Assembly: GCA_010015745.1 (NCBI GenBank)
Contig: ML978353.1
Location: 1-35,725 of the forward strand
Reading direction: 5' to 3'
Source: Setomelanomma holmii
Taxonomy: Eukaryota; Ascomycota; Dothideomycetes; Pleosporales; Phaeosphaeriaceae
Length of the DNA stretch: 35,725 nt
Under the pieces are notes generated by a model that did not search any database, was not told where the DNA came from, and saw only the letters and a list, made by a program, of their open reading frames with translations. This document shows, piece after piece, positions 8,546 through 18,556 of this stretch. The position numbers and the translations under genes are program-made. Positions within the stretch are counted from its first letter, which is position 1. Each line of letters begins with the position of its first letter.

Positions 8546-11363
8546 ATGCCGCCTACTCCACCATCAACCACGTCGTCTAGCGCGGGACAGTCACCTCCAG
8601 ACCCCCAGTTCCGAGTTGTCCGCAAGCGAAATCGCGTACCTCTGTCTTGCGGGCCATGCAGGCACAGGAAGTAGGTTGAATAACCACACCATTATCATTC
8701 AGAGCGCTAACAGTAGTAGGCTGAAATGCAACCGTGGCCACCCCTGCGACAATTGCACCAAGCGGGGAGACACGGGATCATGTACGTATGCCACTCCGGG
8801 CAACCGCAAGAAGAGCGCTGCCAACGCTGGCACGGCCACTTCTCCCGATGACATGCAAAACCGCATTGACCGACTCGAAGGACTTGTTCTCTCGCTGATG
8901 ACCAATGGCGCGCAAAGTGCTGGTCCAGCTGCTGCGCAAGCCGCGATTGCCCAGAGCATGAGCAGTGGCTCGTCAGATCAGCAATATGATGTTGTCAACA
9001 TGAGCAGCGGCATGAGCAACGGCGCACCCGAGTCCATACCGGAAGAGGATGCTGGCGAGGAGAGCGAGATGGAGAATGTCACCAAATCCATTGGAGTCAT
9101 GAAAGTGCACAATAACGCGACCGTGTTTGCTTCAGAAGCGCACTGGTACGCGATCTTGGGAGAGCTCTCCGAGGTTAAGAACTACTTCGCGGAGCACAAG
9201 AAGCAATACGACGAGCAGCTGAAACGTTACAAAGCGAACCACACCGAGGAGAATCCTCCCGGGACTGCCTTTTTGTATGGTCAACAAAAGCGATCTTCGA
9301 AAGCCGAGATCCTCTCCCAATTTCCTCCCAAGCCCACAGCCGACATTCTCGTATCGCGATTCTTCAATACGTACGATCCCGGTATTCACATTATACACGG
9401 TCCGACGTTTCAGAAAGAATACGACAGGCATTGGCTTAGTCCGGACGAAACGCCAGTGATTTGGCTTGGCTTAGTGTTTGGAATGATGTGCATAGCACTG
9501 CAATCATATTCGAGAGCAGGGGATGAGCCACCAGAGTACCAAGGCAAGTCATGGGAGATGTCGAAAGAATATCGAGATCTCACGGCACAATGCCTGGTGC
9601 TGGCTGATATCACGCAACCGATCATTGGCATGCTAGAGACCCTCATACTCCACGTACATGCCGAGTATGCACGGAGTAGAGATGCTGAAGTCGGCATTCT
9701 CATCAGCACGGGCATCATTGTCCGCTTGGGGATGCGCATGGGTCTACATCGGGACCCTGGGCCATATCCAGGCATATCCTGTTTCCAAGGCGAGATGCGC
9801 CGGCGTGTATGGGCCGCGATCCGATCGATTGATCTGCTGTTCTCTGCCCAAGCTGGCTTACCTCCTATTGTGCGACCAAGAGATACCAACACCGAGGTTC
9901 CCCGCAATATTTACGATGATGAATTGTTCGAGGACATGAAGGTGCTGCCACCGTCGCGGGCCGAGAACGAAGCCACTCCAACGCTGTTCCTCATCAACCG
10001 GACGCGACTTATATACAAGCTTGGCGAAGCTGTGGAACTTACGGATACTCTCACGTGTTCATCGTATGAGGAGATCATGAAGCTAGATGCAGAAGCGCGC
10101 GAACTTCACGACAAGATTTCGCCGCACCTCAGGATGAGATCTATGGACGATTCAGCACGTGACCCATCTACACTCATCATGCAACGCTTCACACTAGATC
10201 TCCTCTACCTCAAGATCATATGCGTGCTGCACCGCAAGTTCTTGGCCTATGCGCGAGTTCAGTCACGCTTCAGCTACTCGCGGACCGCCGTCATCGACGC
10301 ATCTATGATCATGCTGCAGCACCAAGCTACGCTTCACCGCGAATGTCAGCCCGGCGGCCGATTGCGCAACGTCAAGTGGTTCATCTCTTCACTAACGACC
10401 GTCGACTTCCTGCTTGCCGCCATGATTGTCTCTTCAGACTTGTATCACACCATCAGATGTGGTCGGCAGGGTCGTTCGCCAGATGCGAACATGCACTTGT
10501 GGAGCTCCGAACGAATCGACGAAATGCTCGATGCCATCGAGACAGCGGTCAATATTTGGGATGGGCTGAAGGATCACTCAATGGAGGCATATAAAGCGCA
10601 CGCGACGCTCAGTGTCATGCTGCAACAATTGAAGAAAGATAGGCCGACGAGGCAAGGTCCACATAATGGCTACCAAGCCGCGACATCGGCGTTCCCACTG
10701 CCGTCACCAATGGACGAGTCGAATGTGGCGCCTGAGCATTCAGCGGCAATGACTTTAGGTATGCTCAGTACTGGCGGTATGACACCTGGATCGGCGAACA
10801 TGTTCGATCAGCGATACCCGGCATCGATGGCAAACCTGCTCAATGATCCTATGCCACAACAATCGACAGGTCTGACGCCGCAGTACAATGGGGCGACCAG
10901 CGGACCTGGCGCCGAAAATGCGCCGAGCCCGTTTTCGAACTTGTTCGGTGCGAATCTTTTCCAGAATTTGGATCTTCCGCCAACAGACAACCTCAACTGG
11001 GTAAGTGCTAAACCTGTGTGAATACCTCATGATTTGCTAATGACGCCCAAGGATGCATGGGACTCTTACATTCAAGGCCCGACTGGCATGGACACCACGA
11101 ACAACTTCTTCCCCATGGACCTCGGTTCAATGCCAATGCAAACAGACATCACAGATGTACCCAACGAAATACCAAACACACAAGCCGGCGGCGGTCAACA
11201 ACGGACACGGACCAATGCATTTGGCCAGAATGTGTTTATGGGTGTAAGTCTTCGAACCCGGAAAGAGCCTTGGCTTGCCAACTGACCTTTGCAGGCTGAT
11301 CAGAAGTCGAACTCGGGTGAAGGGTACGCTATGGGCTTTTTGTTACCAAAGCAGTCGAATTGA
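8546..11363 (+). CDS. Zn2Cys6 fungal transcription factor, four exons, 888 aa
   Basis: Model: exons 8546-8670, 8720-11000, 11052-11243, 11295-11363. Introns of 49, 51 and 51 nt have donors GTAGGT, GTAAGT and GTAAGT; the first has CTAAC before TAG and the second CTAAT before AAG. The first intron splits codon 42 inside the zinc cluster, and joining restores C35-x2-C38-x6-C45-x5-C51-x2-C54-x8-C63. A short heptad-like stretch follows (NRIDRLEGLVLSLM). Residues about 250-620 form the fungal-specific transcription factor region, with SRFFNTYDPGIHIIHGPTF, GMRMGLHRDPG and MRRRVWAAIRSIDLLFSAQ. The C-terminal ~180 residues are Met/Pro/Gln/Asn-rich and may activate. ATG 8546 (CATCATGCC) is the first in frame. 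The target genes are unknown. The last small exon is the least certain part. Confidence 0.9.
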
Positions 11364-12245
11364 GCCATGGATACTGGAGTTTAGCGCGTTAGTCAAAGGT
11401 GTGGCGCAAGGCTTATGATGTCTCAAGGACCCTCTGTGTACAACAGATCAAAAGCGGCTACAATTTCTTCGACCATGCATTGCGCTAGAGTTTCGTCTCC
11501 ATAGTCAGCCAAAGCAAACGCCACTCACCCGTGCTCCGGCATAATTCCATCACAAGTTCATCCTCGAAACGTTGTTCTGCCACTTCGGAGGTGTTAATTG
11601 ACTGCACTCCTTGTTAGCATCGCGCAACCGCCCTAATAATCAACGAGTGCAGCCCCACCCCATTGTATTTTAACACCTCGCGAGACCGTTGAGCCACGAG
11701 ACCAGGACCAAATGATAAATTTAGGATACTGGCGGTGTTCCACGTAATATAGTCAAGTCAAGGGCGGAGAAAAAGAGATACCAAAGAAGGGTTGTACGAG
11801 GGTACAGAAGTGCAAATGCCCATCCGGACTTCCACGGTCGGATTTTTTTCATGTCGCATTCGAGACAATATATTGAGATACTGTCTCGCGCGAAGTACGA
11901 TCGTCATTTTTGGCAGCGTCTGGCGCAACTCGGCCAACTTCTACGAATGACAATTGGTTACTCAGGAGCCCTTGGTGTTCTGCAGGTGTGTCATGATCGC
12001 GCAGTCATTCACGAATTGATCAATCTCATGTTACCTCTTCCTCCGCTATATCGCCAGAGTCGAAGACCGTAGGGATGCGACTATTCGTACTCGCCCGACT
12101 TCAATGGCATATAAGACGCCGTGCCCGAATGAGCAGCTCGAGGAGACTCTACATCAATCATCCACTTCGAGATTCGCACCTTTCACCCTTCAATATGAAG
12201 CAATCTTTGGTATTCTATTCGAGGTCGTAGGAGACGGCTTGACTA
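11364..12245. other. Intergenic region, no gene seen
   Basis: No long frame or domain is visible. The first part is the likely 3' UTR of the regulator. The last ~140 bp contain the promoter of the secreted protein at 12246, with a TATA-like box at 12110. An ATG at 12196 (MKQSLVF...) is a possible upstream start, but it stops within 12 codons and cannot be spliced in frame with the clear CDS start, so I did not use it. Confidence 0.5.
12110..12115 (+). promoter_or_regulatory. TATA-like box upstream of the secreted two-module protein
   Basis: TATAAG inside GGCATATAAGACG lies 131 bp before ATG 12246. That predicts transcription starting near 12140 and a leader of about 100 nt, normal for a fungal secreted-protein gene. 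Confidence 0.4.
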
Positions 12246-12998
12246 ATGAAGAGCCAGATACTGACTTTTTCAGCGACGCTGCATGCAGCTCAAGCAACGC
12301 CCATGTCCTCAAATGCTCTCGAGGTCCGTCAAGTTCCCGCCTTGCCAAAAGCCGACATTACATTCTACACCGGGTCAGACTGCTTCGTTGGCAGCAGCGA
12401 AGGCAAATCACCTAGTTTCGAACTCAAAAATGTTGCGCCCAACACGTGCATCAAACCCGGCACAGGCGGTACCTCTTTCAACGCCTTCACGAGCGCATTT
12501 GCCCAGGCGCAAGTCTCAAATGGAGTGGCGTGCAAGCTCACTATATGCAAAGACCCCTACTACGATTATCATTGTTCGAATTCCACGGAAGAAGTACGTG
12601 GTACAGGGGTGGAGAACAAATGTATCTCGTCTCACAATTGGGGCGGTGCGCAATCTGCGTCGTGGACATGCGACCCTCCACCGTCAGCGCAGGGCTATCC
12701 GTCTGCCAACGTAAAATTGTTCACGGCTCCTGGATGCCTCTTGGATGTGGTGGGACATACGTACGAGAACGTCGTGGCAAATTTGTGCATGAAGCCAGAG
12801 GGAGGTTTGCTGGGCTATGGCAGTGGGCTCGCGGAGGTCACGGGTCAGTCCGTCGCACCGGGGTACCAGTGCGAGCTACTGTTCTATTCTACAACAACGT
12901 GCGATTTTACTTTGGTCGAAGCAAGGGCGCTACCGGGGAAGTGCGCGAGCCCGGGGCTTGACGCTGTGCAAAACTTTAAATGGGCTTGCGGGATCTGA
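12246..12998 (+). CDS. Secreted cysteine-rich protein with two tandem homologous modules, 250 aa
   Basis: The N terminus MKSQILTFSATLHAAQA looks like a signal peptide with cleavage after AQA (residue 17). The rest has 13 Cys at 46, 68, 96, 101, 110, 126, 142, 164, 181, 209, 219, 233 and 248. Residues 38-142 and 156-248 align as an internal duplication: ITFYTGSDCF/VKLFTAPGCL, NTCIKPG/NLCMKPE, GVACKLTICKD/GYQCELLFYSTT, NKCISS/GKCASP, SASWTCDP/NFKWACGI. Six cysteines match; C101 is extra in module 1. No transmembrane segment, GPI signal or known enzyme motif is seen. The pattern fits a small secreted effector-like or wall-associated protein, but I recognise no named family. Single exon, TATA box upstream, complete. 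Confidence 0.8.
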   Translation: MKSQILTFSATLHAAQATPMSSNALEVRQVPALPKADITFYTGSDCFVGSSEGKSPSFELKNVAPNTCIKPGTGGTSFNAFTSAFAQAQVSNGVACKLTICKDPYYDYHCSNSTEEVRGTGVENKCISSHNWGGAQSASWTCDPPPSAQGYPSANVKLFTAPGCLLDVVGHTYENVVANLCMKPEGGLLGYGSGLAEVTGQSVAPGYQCELLFYSTTTCDFTLVEARALPGKCASPGLDAVQNFKWACGI

Positions 12999-13628
12999 CC
13001 TTGAGATGTGGATGGGACACAATAGCCTCGTTATTTTTTGACTTTAGCACTGCTCAGGAGCTTGACGGAGTACTAGCCATCAATGATCCGTTGTGGAAGC
13101 GGCGAATGACAAGCAACATGTACCTCGAACTCGGGCAGCGCACTGATTGGCAAGTGAGATCAATTTGATGTCTGAAGTCACGGAGACTCCAAGGACTAGC
13201 GTGACCGAGCAGCTTCCTGTCCATGCATGACATTGTTTCCTAGTCTCCCGTGCATTTGATCCACGAATAGATCTCTGTCGTTGCAAAGACATGCCCGGGG
13301 ACCTCCGTTAGAAAGGCTAAGTCAGAATCTTCGGACATGTGTTTTTCCTGTCCACACTGACGCCGGATGGCGCCTTGTGTAACTCAACTAGCTGCCCGAG
13401 TACAAGAAAAACCTACGAGCATCGAAGCTGAAGTAGCAGAGAGCCATAAGCCAACGTGCCTTACTAAGCCGTCGATGGTGCTCCTCAATAATCCCGTGGT
13501 TCATGTGGCTCAAAATTTGCCGATGGAGTGAGCACGATGGAAGCCATAATCATGCCTTCGGCGCAGGGCATTGATGTATGAAGCATCATTGATGTCCTCA
13601 CTGTACTATCAAGAAACGACTTCAAACC
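12999..13628. other. Intergenic region between convergent cysteine-rich genes
   Basis: Short frames only, without domains. It contains the 3' ends of the plus-strand two-module gene and of the minus-strand cysteine-repeat locus. No terminator-like or repeat structure stands out. Confidence 0.4.
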
Positions 13629-13940
13629 TTAGCAACGACCGCAGTTGCATGGCAACTTGCAACCGGAGCAATTGGTATCGTGAAGCTTGTTATAACAGTT
13701 GCAATAGTCTTCGCACTGGCTGGGCGCGGAACACTTGCTCTTGCATGTCAAGACATTATTCTTGCACACACCACATAGGTCGAACGGCGGTGGGTTATCG
13801 CCAGCAGGCTGGACTTGAGATGCTTCGCTCGTCTTCTGCGCAACAACGGCAGGTTCGGAATCATCAGCACTCCGCTGCTCTAGGGGATTGCATGGGATGC
13901 CGCACTCTCTACAGTCGGGGTTGTTCTTCTCCTGGAAGCA
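13629..13940 (-). pseudogene. In-frame continuation of the cysteine-repeat gene beyond its TAG
   Basis: After the TAG at 13943-13941 the same frame stays open for 104 codons to TAA 13631-13629. It encodes the rest of repeat 2 (CFQEKNNPDC) and a complete repeat 3 (LCGVCKNNVLTCKSKC, then QCEDYCNCYNK and CKLPCNCGRC). Cysteine spacing keeps to the family rule, so this stretch was coding until recently or is still reached by readthrough. Either the TAG is a recent nonsense mutation in this strain or the 3' part is a relic. Confidence 0.65.
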
Positions 13941-14702
13941 CTAGCAGCCACAGCCGCCCGGAGTGGTGCACTTATTGTTGCAGGGCTTGATAGCTGTTAG
14001 ACATACGACGCACGGATTCGGCACGCCAACAAACTCGACATTGGACTCAGTCGGAGCTTCGGAGTCGAGGCGGTCAGTAGTATCTCGGCCTTGCGGTTCG
14101 CACTTGACAAGGTGGCACTCTTTGCAGAACGTGCTGGGTCCCTTCTGAGAGCACTTGCAAGATCGCTTGCAGTCTTCACTTCTACCGCACTTCTCGGCGC
14201 AAGAGTTGACAGCTGCAGAGCAGACAAAACAGGAGTTGATTGGCAACGGCTGGGGCTCGGCAGCGACGTCGGAAGAGGGATTGTCGATGATATCACGGGA
14301 GTCCTTACGCGCAGGGCACTTGTCTGGTGCTGCGACACATCCTGAGGTTGAATGTTAGTAATGGCCAAAGCAAGGTGTCTGAGAAACAGCGAGGGCCTTA
14401 CGTCGAACACGGCAGAGCTGCTTGGGGTTGCTGAACAGAGTGTAACTGCACTTGTGCTCGCAGAAGCTGCCACCACCACAATCGCGAACGCACTTCCTCC
14501 AGGCAAGATGACAATTCAATTCACACTGATCGGGAGGAGCACTGGCAGTGACTACGTCGCCCTGGACTTCACGCACGTCAATGGCGGGGTTGACGACGTC
14601 GGCATTCGTAAGTGAGAGTGAGGCGCCGTCGTGACCGGTGGCAGTGGCGCTGATCAGAGCAACGAGGCTGGTGGCCACAAGAAGAAAGAACTTGGACTGC
14701 AT
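13941..14702 (-). CDS. Secreted cysteine-repeat protein, two exons, 233 aa to the first stop
   Basis: Model on the minus strand: exon 1 14702-14402, intron 14401-14342 (GTAAGG donor, TTACTAAC branch, CAG acceptor, 60 nt), exon 2 14341-13941. The first 23 residues (MQSKFFLLVATSLVALISAT...) form a clear signal peptide. Then come an N-terminal Cys block (DQCELNCHLAWRKCVRDC) and repeats of the form C-x2-C-x6-C-x3-C-x5-C-x3-C-x-C-x8-C-x2-C-x4-C. Repeat 1 is complete (FVCSAAVNSCAEKC onward). Repeat 2 starts (PCVVCLTAIKPCNNKC) and meets TAG; its C-x3-C spacing is also two residues short. The frame continues past the stop with a third repeat (13629-13940), giving 337 codons if read through. It is probably extracellular and disulfide-rich. 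I recognise no named domain. A decayed paralogue lies at 18194-19644 on the opposite strand. Confidence 0.7.
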
Positions 14703-15911
14703 GACTGCTTGGGAGGCTGAAACGATTGTAATATTCAGAAGGTACAATGGAGCGAAGTACCAGTATCGGAGGAAATCTTGAAGATCGTGGGGTTGCTGAG
14801 CGAACGTGAAAGCTCAACTGAGGGGTCGAATCAACGGAATACAGGAAGGGAAAGAGCGAAAGACAAACTGACGAGAAATTTGATGAAGGAAAGGGCAGGA
14901 CAAGCTTGTGACCGATTGCAATCAAACGAGCCTGCGGACTCACCACGACAAATTTGCATATACGGTGACGTTATCGAGCCAACAGATCTCCCAAGCGTCG
15001 CATCACATTTAGCGTCGACGACTTGTCTGCGAATGTTCAGCACCTGGGAAGAGCCTTTAGTGGAACACGACATGGCGCACACATCATCAGCTTGTGAGGC
15101 ATTAGTCTCGACCACACTGCCGACCTGCCCATCTTGTGTACATGTTTGCTAGAGAAGTAGACCCATCACACACTGCAGCATCCACAACGTGAGTTATAGC
15201 CCTCCGCGAGGGCATGGGCCATCGTGAAAGCTCCTTTCTGCCAGATGCGGTCAGACCGATCGTGGAGATTGTATATTTCGTCCTGTAAGAACGGCCTCGT
15301 CGTTTGATGAATATCACACGGCTGGACATCTGTGTGTAGTAGCTCATTTCGCGTCGAATGCAGGTATTAGGCAAGACAAATCTGGTGAGTGTTTGAGGTG
15401 TTTTGGAGTTGACGGTGAAGGCAGGATGATACAGCGAACTGCTGACGTCATTACGATAGCCGGAGTTTCAACCACAGTACGCGCTAAATAGACCAGCGCG
15501 CGAAGTGTCCAGCCTCGTGCTCCTCATACCACGAACAACATGATCGACGTTCTCGCAAGATCGCCGCAGAATACGATGTTAGTTGCTCTCCGCCTCGTCG
15601 GCTAAGCCCCCGCTAACTTCGGATTGCCCAATCAGGATCTGTCCGCCACACTAACCTTCCGTATTCGGTGACACCAGCTCACAAGGCGTCCAACTCCAAA
15701 TAGAATCGACTTTTGAAAGTAAGGATGTGCGTGTAATGCCCGGGCTACACAAAGCACAGCCATTCTTTCGTCATAGGATTGGCAGGTTCAAGAAGCGCGA
15801 GGCTGCGCCTACTGCGAGGTCAATTCTCCTGCAGCCTTGACATCTGCTTTGCGTTCAGCGCTTTCGCTGGAGACCGTCCAAAACACCCGAGAGCCTTGAA
15901 GTAATTCTTCT
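14703..15911. other. Intergenic region, promoter side of two divergent genes
   Basis: No supported gene. Short frames on both strands (for example 15102-15374 minus) have no domain, signal peptide or intron logic. The region should hold the promoters of the minus-strand cysteine-repeat gene and the plus-strand membrane protein. A missing 5' exon of the latter, with a signal peptide, could also be here but I could not define one. Confidence 0.4.
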
Positions 15912-16529
15912 ATGCGGAGTCGCCAAATCTCCTCAAGTTCCGCACCGATCAGGCATGACATATCCCGTCATGAGTTCGTTCAGCCCATACTCAAATTATT
16001 CGCAACTCGTAAGGAACTGACATACCGAACAGCAAGCCGTATTCAAATCACGCTCGGCTCGCCATTTTCAACGTCTCTACCCGGCAGCAACTCAAACACC
16101 GCGGACGACTTCCAAAAGCAATACAACAAAACAGCCGACGGAATCAAGATAGGTGCCATCGTCGGCGGCGTGCTCGGTGGTGTGGTCCTTATAGCCTTCA
16201 TCGTCTTCATCCTGTTCATGGTCCGAAGATCCAACCGCAGAACTGCGCAGCGCGCGAAAATGCAACCCGTCGGCACGGCCTACACGCCAGTACACCAATA
16301 CCCGGACTCGCAGCCATACACGCAACCCCAATTGAACGGTCAGCCACAATATACGTATGCGACACCGACGTCTGGCATTGTGTCAACGCCTGCCAACATG
16401 CCCGAGATGGAGCAACCGCAACATGTGCCGCCCAGCTTTCGACCGCAGGAGGTAGACGGCAGAGTGAATCAAGTGCATGAGCTGAGTCCAGGAGGACCGA
16501 AAGAGCTGCCGACAAACAGTCATGTATAA
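15912..16529 (+). CDS. Single-pass membrane protein with Pro/Gln/Tyr-rich tail, 205 aa
   Basis: One strong transmembrane helix spans about residues 79-104 (GAIVGGVLGGVVLIAFIVFI...) and is followed directly by basic residues (MVRRSNRR). A cytoplasmic tail of about 100 residues is rich in Pro, Gln, Tyr and Ser (PVHQYPDSQPYTQPQLNGQ). The layout resembles the membrane-anchor half of fungal wall-stress or Mid2-like proteins, whose outer half is Ser/Thr- or Cys-rich. Here the outer part is short (about 78 residues) and has no signal peptide, so the start may be wrong or a 5' exon may be missing. ATG 15912 is the first in frame after a stop. The function is not identified. Confidence 0.55.
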   Translation: MRSRQISSSSAPIRHDISRHEFVQPILKLFATRKELTYRTASRIQITLGSPFSTSLPGSNSNTADDFQKQYNKTADGIKIGAIVGGVLGGVVLIAFIVFILFMVRRSNRRTAQRAKMQPVGTAYTPVHQYPDSQPYTQPQLNGQPQYTYATPTSGIVSTPANMPEMEQPQHVPPSFRPQEVDGRVNQVHELSPGGPKELPTNSHV

Positions 16530-16827
16530 AAGCCTGAGGTGGAGATGCGGCTTCAATATTAGGAAGTCAAATCTACTCCAGATCATTCGAAGAGTCAGGG
16601 GCAAGCATATATTTGGATACCCAAACAAAGATCGCTGATTGTAACATAGGTAGCGGAAAACATCAAGAACGTATATACCTATTTCTCAATCCATCAGCAT
16701 AATTCATCGCTCAAACAAGCCAATCTCTGATGACAAGTGACGAGGCATAAATAGATCACATGTAGCGAAGTACGCGGACCTACCCAAACACCTGGACCAT
16801 TCCGTCTGAACTCGTAACTCATCCCCG

Positions 16828-17392
16828 TCACCGTTGCCTAAACTCCTTCCCTGCCAACCCCGGCGTCACAGTCCCATCTGCACTCTTTGCAGCCTCAACC
16901 TCTTCTGCTGTCGGATCCTGCGGGACATCAACAATCACACCCGGATCCTTTGACCGCGACGCCAGCATCGCAGCACGTTTCTATCTATGAGTCAACTCAA
17001 ATGCACAACCTCACGGTACCCCAAACTCCGAACACTTCATGGACACGAACAAAACATACCTCTCTAAACCCCCGTCCCGCACTCTCCCCTTCTCCCAAAA
17101 ACTCCCCATCAATATCCTCCTGGTCTACCGGACTCAACACGCCCGCACCACTGCTGCTCGTACTTCCCTCCGTCGTTCTCCGCTTCAAGTCCTCGTGACT
17201 CAGCACGTTGCCGTCGAGCTCTACGGGCGCGGCATTTATAGAGGGCGTTGCGGTGTTGATGAGGGGTGTTTGCGTAGTTACAGCGGGAGAGGTTTTGTGC
17301 GGGAATGTGCCGCTGCGGGTTACGGGGGAGATGGGTGTGTCAGAGGAGGAGGGTGGGAGGGAGGAGTTTAGTGTAGGCGGTGGGTTAGCCAT
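16828..17392 (-). CDS. Small conserved-looking fungal protein of unknown function, two exons, 161 aa
   Basis: Minus strand: exon 1 17392-17060, intron 17059-16981 (GTATGT donor, ATAG acceptor, 79 nt, phase 0), exon 2 16980-16828. The start context is strong (CTACCATGG). Residues 1-60 are disordered Ser/Thr/Pro-rich (MANPPPTLNSSLPPSSSDTP). Then come GNVLSHEDLKRR, DQEDIDGEFLGEGESAGRGF and, across the intron, KRAAMLASRSKDPGVIVDVP and DPTAEEVEAAK to the end. The charged blocks around the splice look like conserved sequence, and I have an impression of similar short ascomycete proteins, but I cannot name a family. There is no signal peptide or membrane segment, so it is probably cytosolic or nuclear. 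The splice restores a coherent protein, which is the main evidence. Confidence 0.65.
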
Positions 17393-18193
17393 GGTAGCGG
17401 TTTGCGTGTTCTAGAGGCTTGGGGGCGTAAGGCTGTCGATGCGTCCTGTCTCCAAGATAGACGAGGTGGTGCTGTGTATGCAGAAGAGAAGCTTTCAGCT
17501 CCTCGTCCCGCGAGGCTGAGGCTGCGGCTGAAGAAGTAACGCAGCGGCCAAACAAAGCTCCGACGGGCGCGTAAGCTGTCGCGATGGAGTGACATCTTCA
17601 GGGTCCAGGGTGTGAAGTGGGGCGCGCGCGGGACGGACTCACGCTTCGATTTCAGCCTTGCGAGGCGTGCTAGAAATAGAACTGCTTCGATATTGCAAGC
17701 AGTGAGAAGAAGTGAAGCCAAAAGTATCGAGAAAATGAAATGCAAATCTCGTGATGGAAAGACCAGAGCTTGATAAAAAAAAGGACACGAATTGTGGCTT
17801 CGACGCGGGGCAATGCTGCGCCTCGTTCATCCCAGCTACACCCTCCCTTTGAAAAGTGATCAGCGGTGGAACTGAGCGCCCACTTTTGGTCAATCTTGTC
17901 CAGTGGGTGCGGCCTTACACCATGAATGCAGCATGGTAGGTGTGTCTTGAGACCAGCCACAAAAATCCCAGATTGCTCTTAATCGACCGCTTCATTCTTG
18001 AATACTCGAGGGTAAGTTGGGCCTAACATCGGCCGGATTGTCTCGCTATGAAGAGCCACAAGAAGGGCGAGTGCCTGCTTGCGCGTTACTCAGGCTTGTC
18101 GGAAGGTGTGATGGGTCCAGTCCTTACCGTGAGCATCTTCATAGTGACTAATTTGTATTTACAGGACAAATACTGAGGTAATCGGAACTCGTT
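17393..18193. other. Upstream region of the 161-aa gene; no further gene
   Basis: A minus-strand frame at 17368-17745 starts with a hydrophobic stretch but overlaps the start of the 161-aa gene in another frame and has no domain. A plausible intron (GTGAGC at 18129 to TTTACAG at 18163) lies just before the cysteine-repeat relic and may be a remnant of that gene's 5' part, but no signal-peptide exon could be joined to it. Confidence 0.4.
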
Positions 18194-18556
18194 TTGAGGT
18201 TTTGCGGTCGTGCCTGTCCTCGGCGCGAGCCAGAACAGCGCAGCATCAGCGAGCAGCTGTCTTCGACGGATATCAACACCACTGACCAAGACATCGACAA
18301 CGCCGACCCTACGCCCAACAGTGCGTCCACGTTGGGGCCAGCTCCTCCTCCAAATCCATGCGTTCTGTGCAACTACAGCATCAACTCGTGCAAGGATAAG
18401 TGCGCCACACCCGGCCAGTGCGATGACTATTGTACCTGCTATCACAAGCGCACAAACCGCAACTGTAAGAGCGAGTGCAAGATTCCATGTGACTGTGGTC
18501 ATGCTTGCCCTCGCCTTGCGCTTCGGCAACACCAGGTTCATGATTCGAGGATTTGA
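18194..18556 (+). pseudogene. Cysteine-repeat family relic, type A terminal repeat
   Basis: This frame contains one repeat closely matching repeat 3 of the minus-strand gene: NPCVLCNYSINSCKDKC, then GQCDDYCTCYHK and CKIPCDCGHAC, against LCGVCKNNVLTCKSKC, QCEDYCNCYNK and CKLPCNCGRC. The gene's normal stop after the last Cys is lost, and the frame runs on into unrelated residues to TGA 18554-18556. No signal peptide or start is visible upstream; the opening codons are not repeat-like. It appears to be the 3' piece of an inverted duplicate of the 13629-14702 locus. Confidence 0.6.

Noticed and set aside
12196..12245. Upstream ATG as the true start of the two-module secreted protein, with an intron ending TTTTCAG
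   Set aside because: The possible donor leaves a phase that does not join the coding frame, while ATG 12246 gives a normal signal peptide without splicing.
13571..13990. Cysteine-containing plus-strand frame of 139 codons
   Set aside because: Shadow of the minus-strand cysteine repeats; its cysteines follow no regular spacing.
17368..17745. Minus-strand frame starting with a hydrophobic segment like a signal peptide
   Set aside because: It overlaps the promoter and start of the 161-aa gene in another frame and shows no domain after the hydrophobic start.
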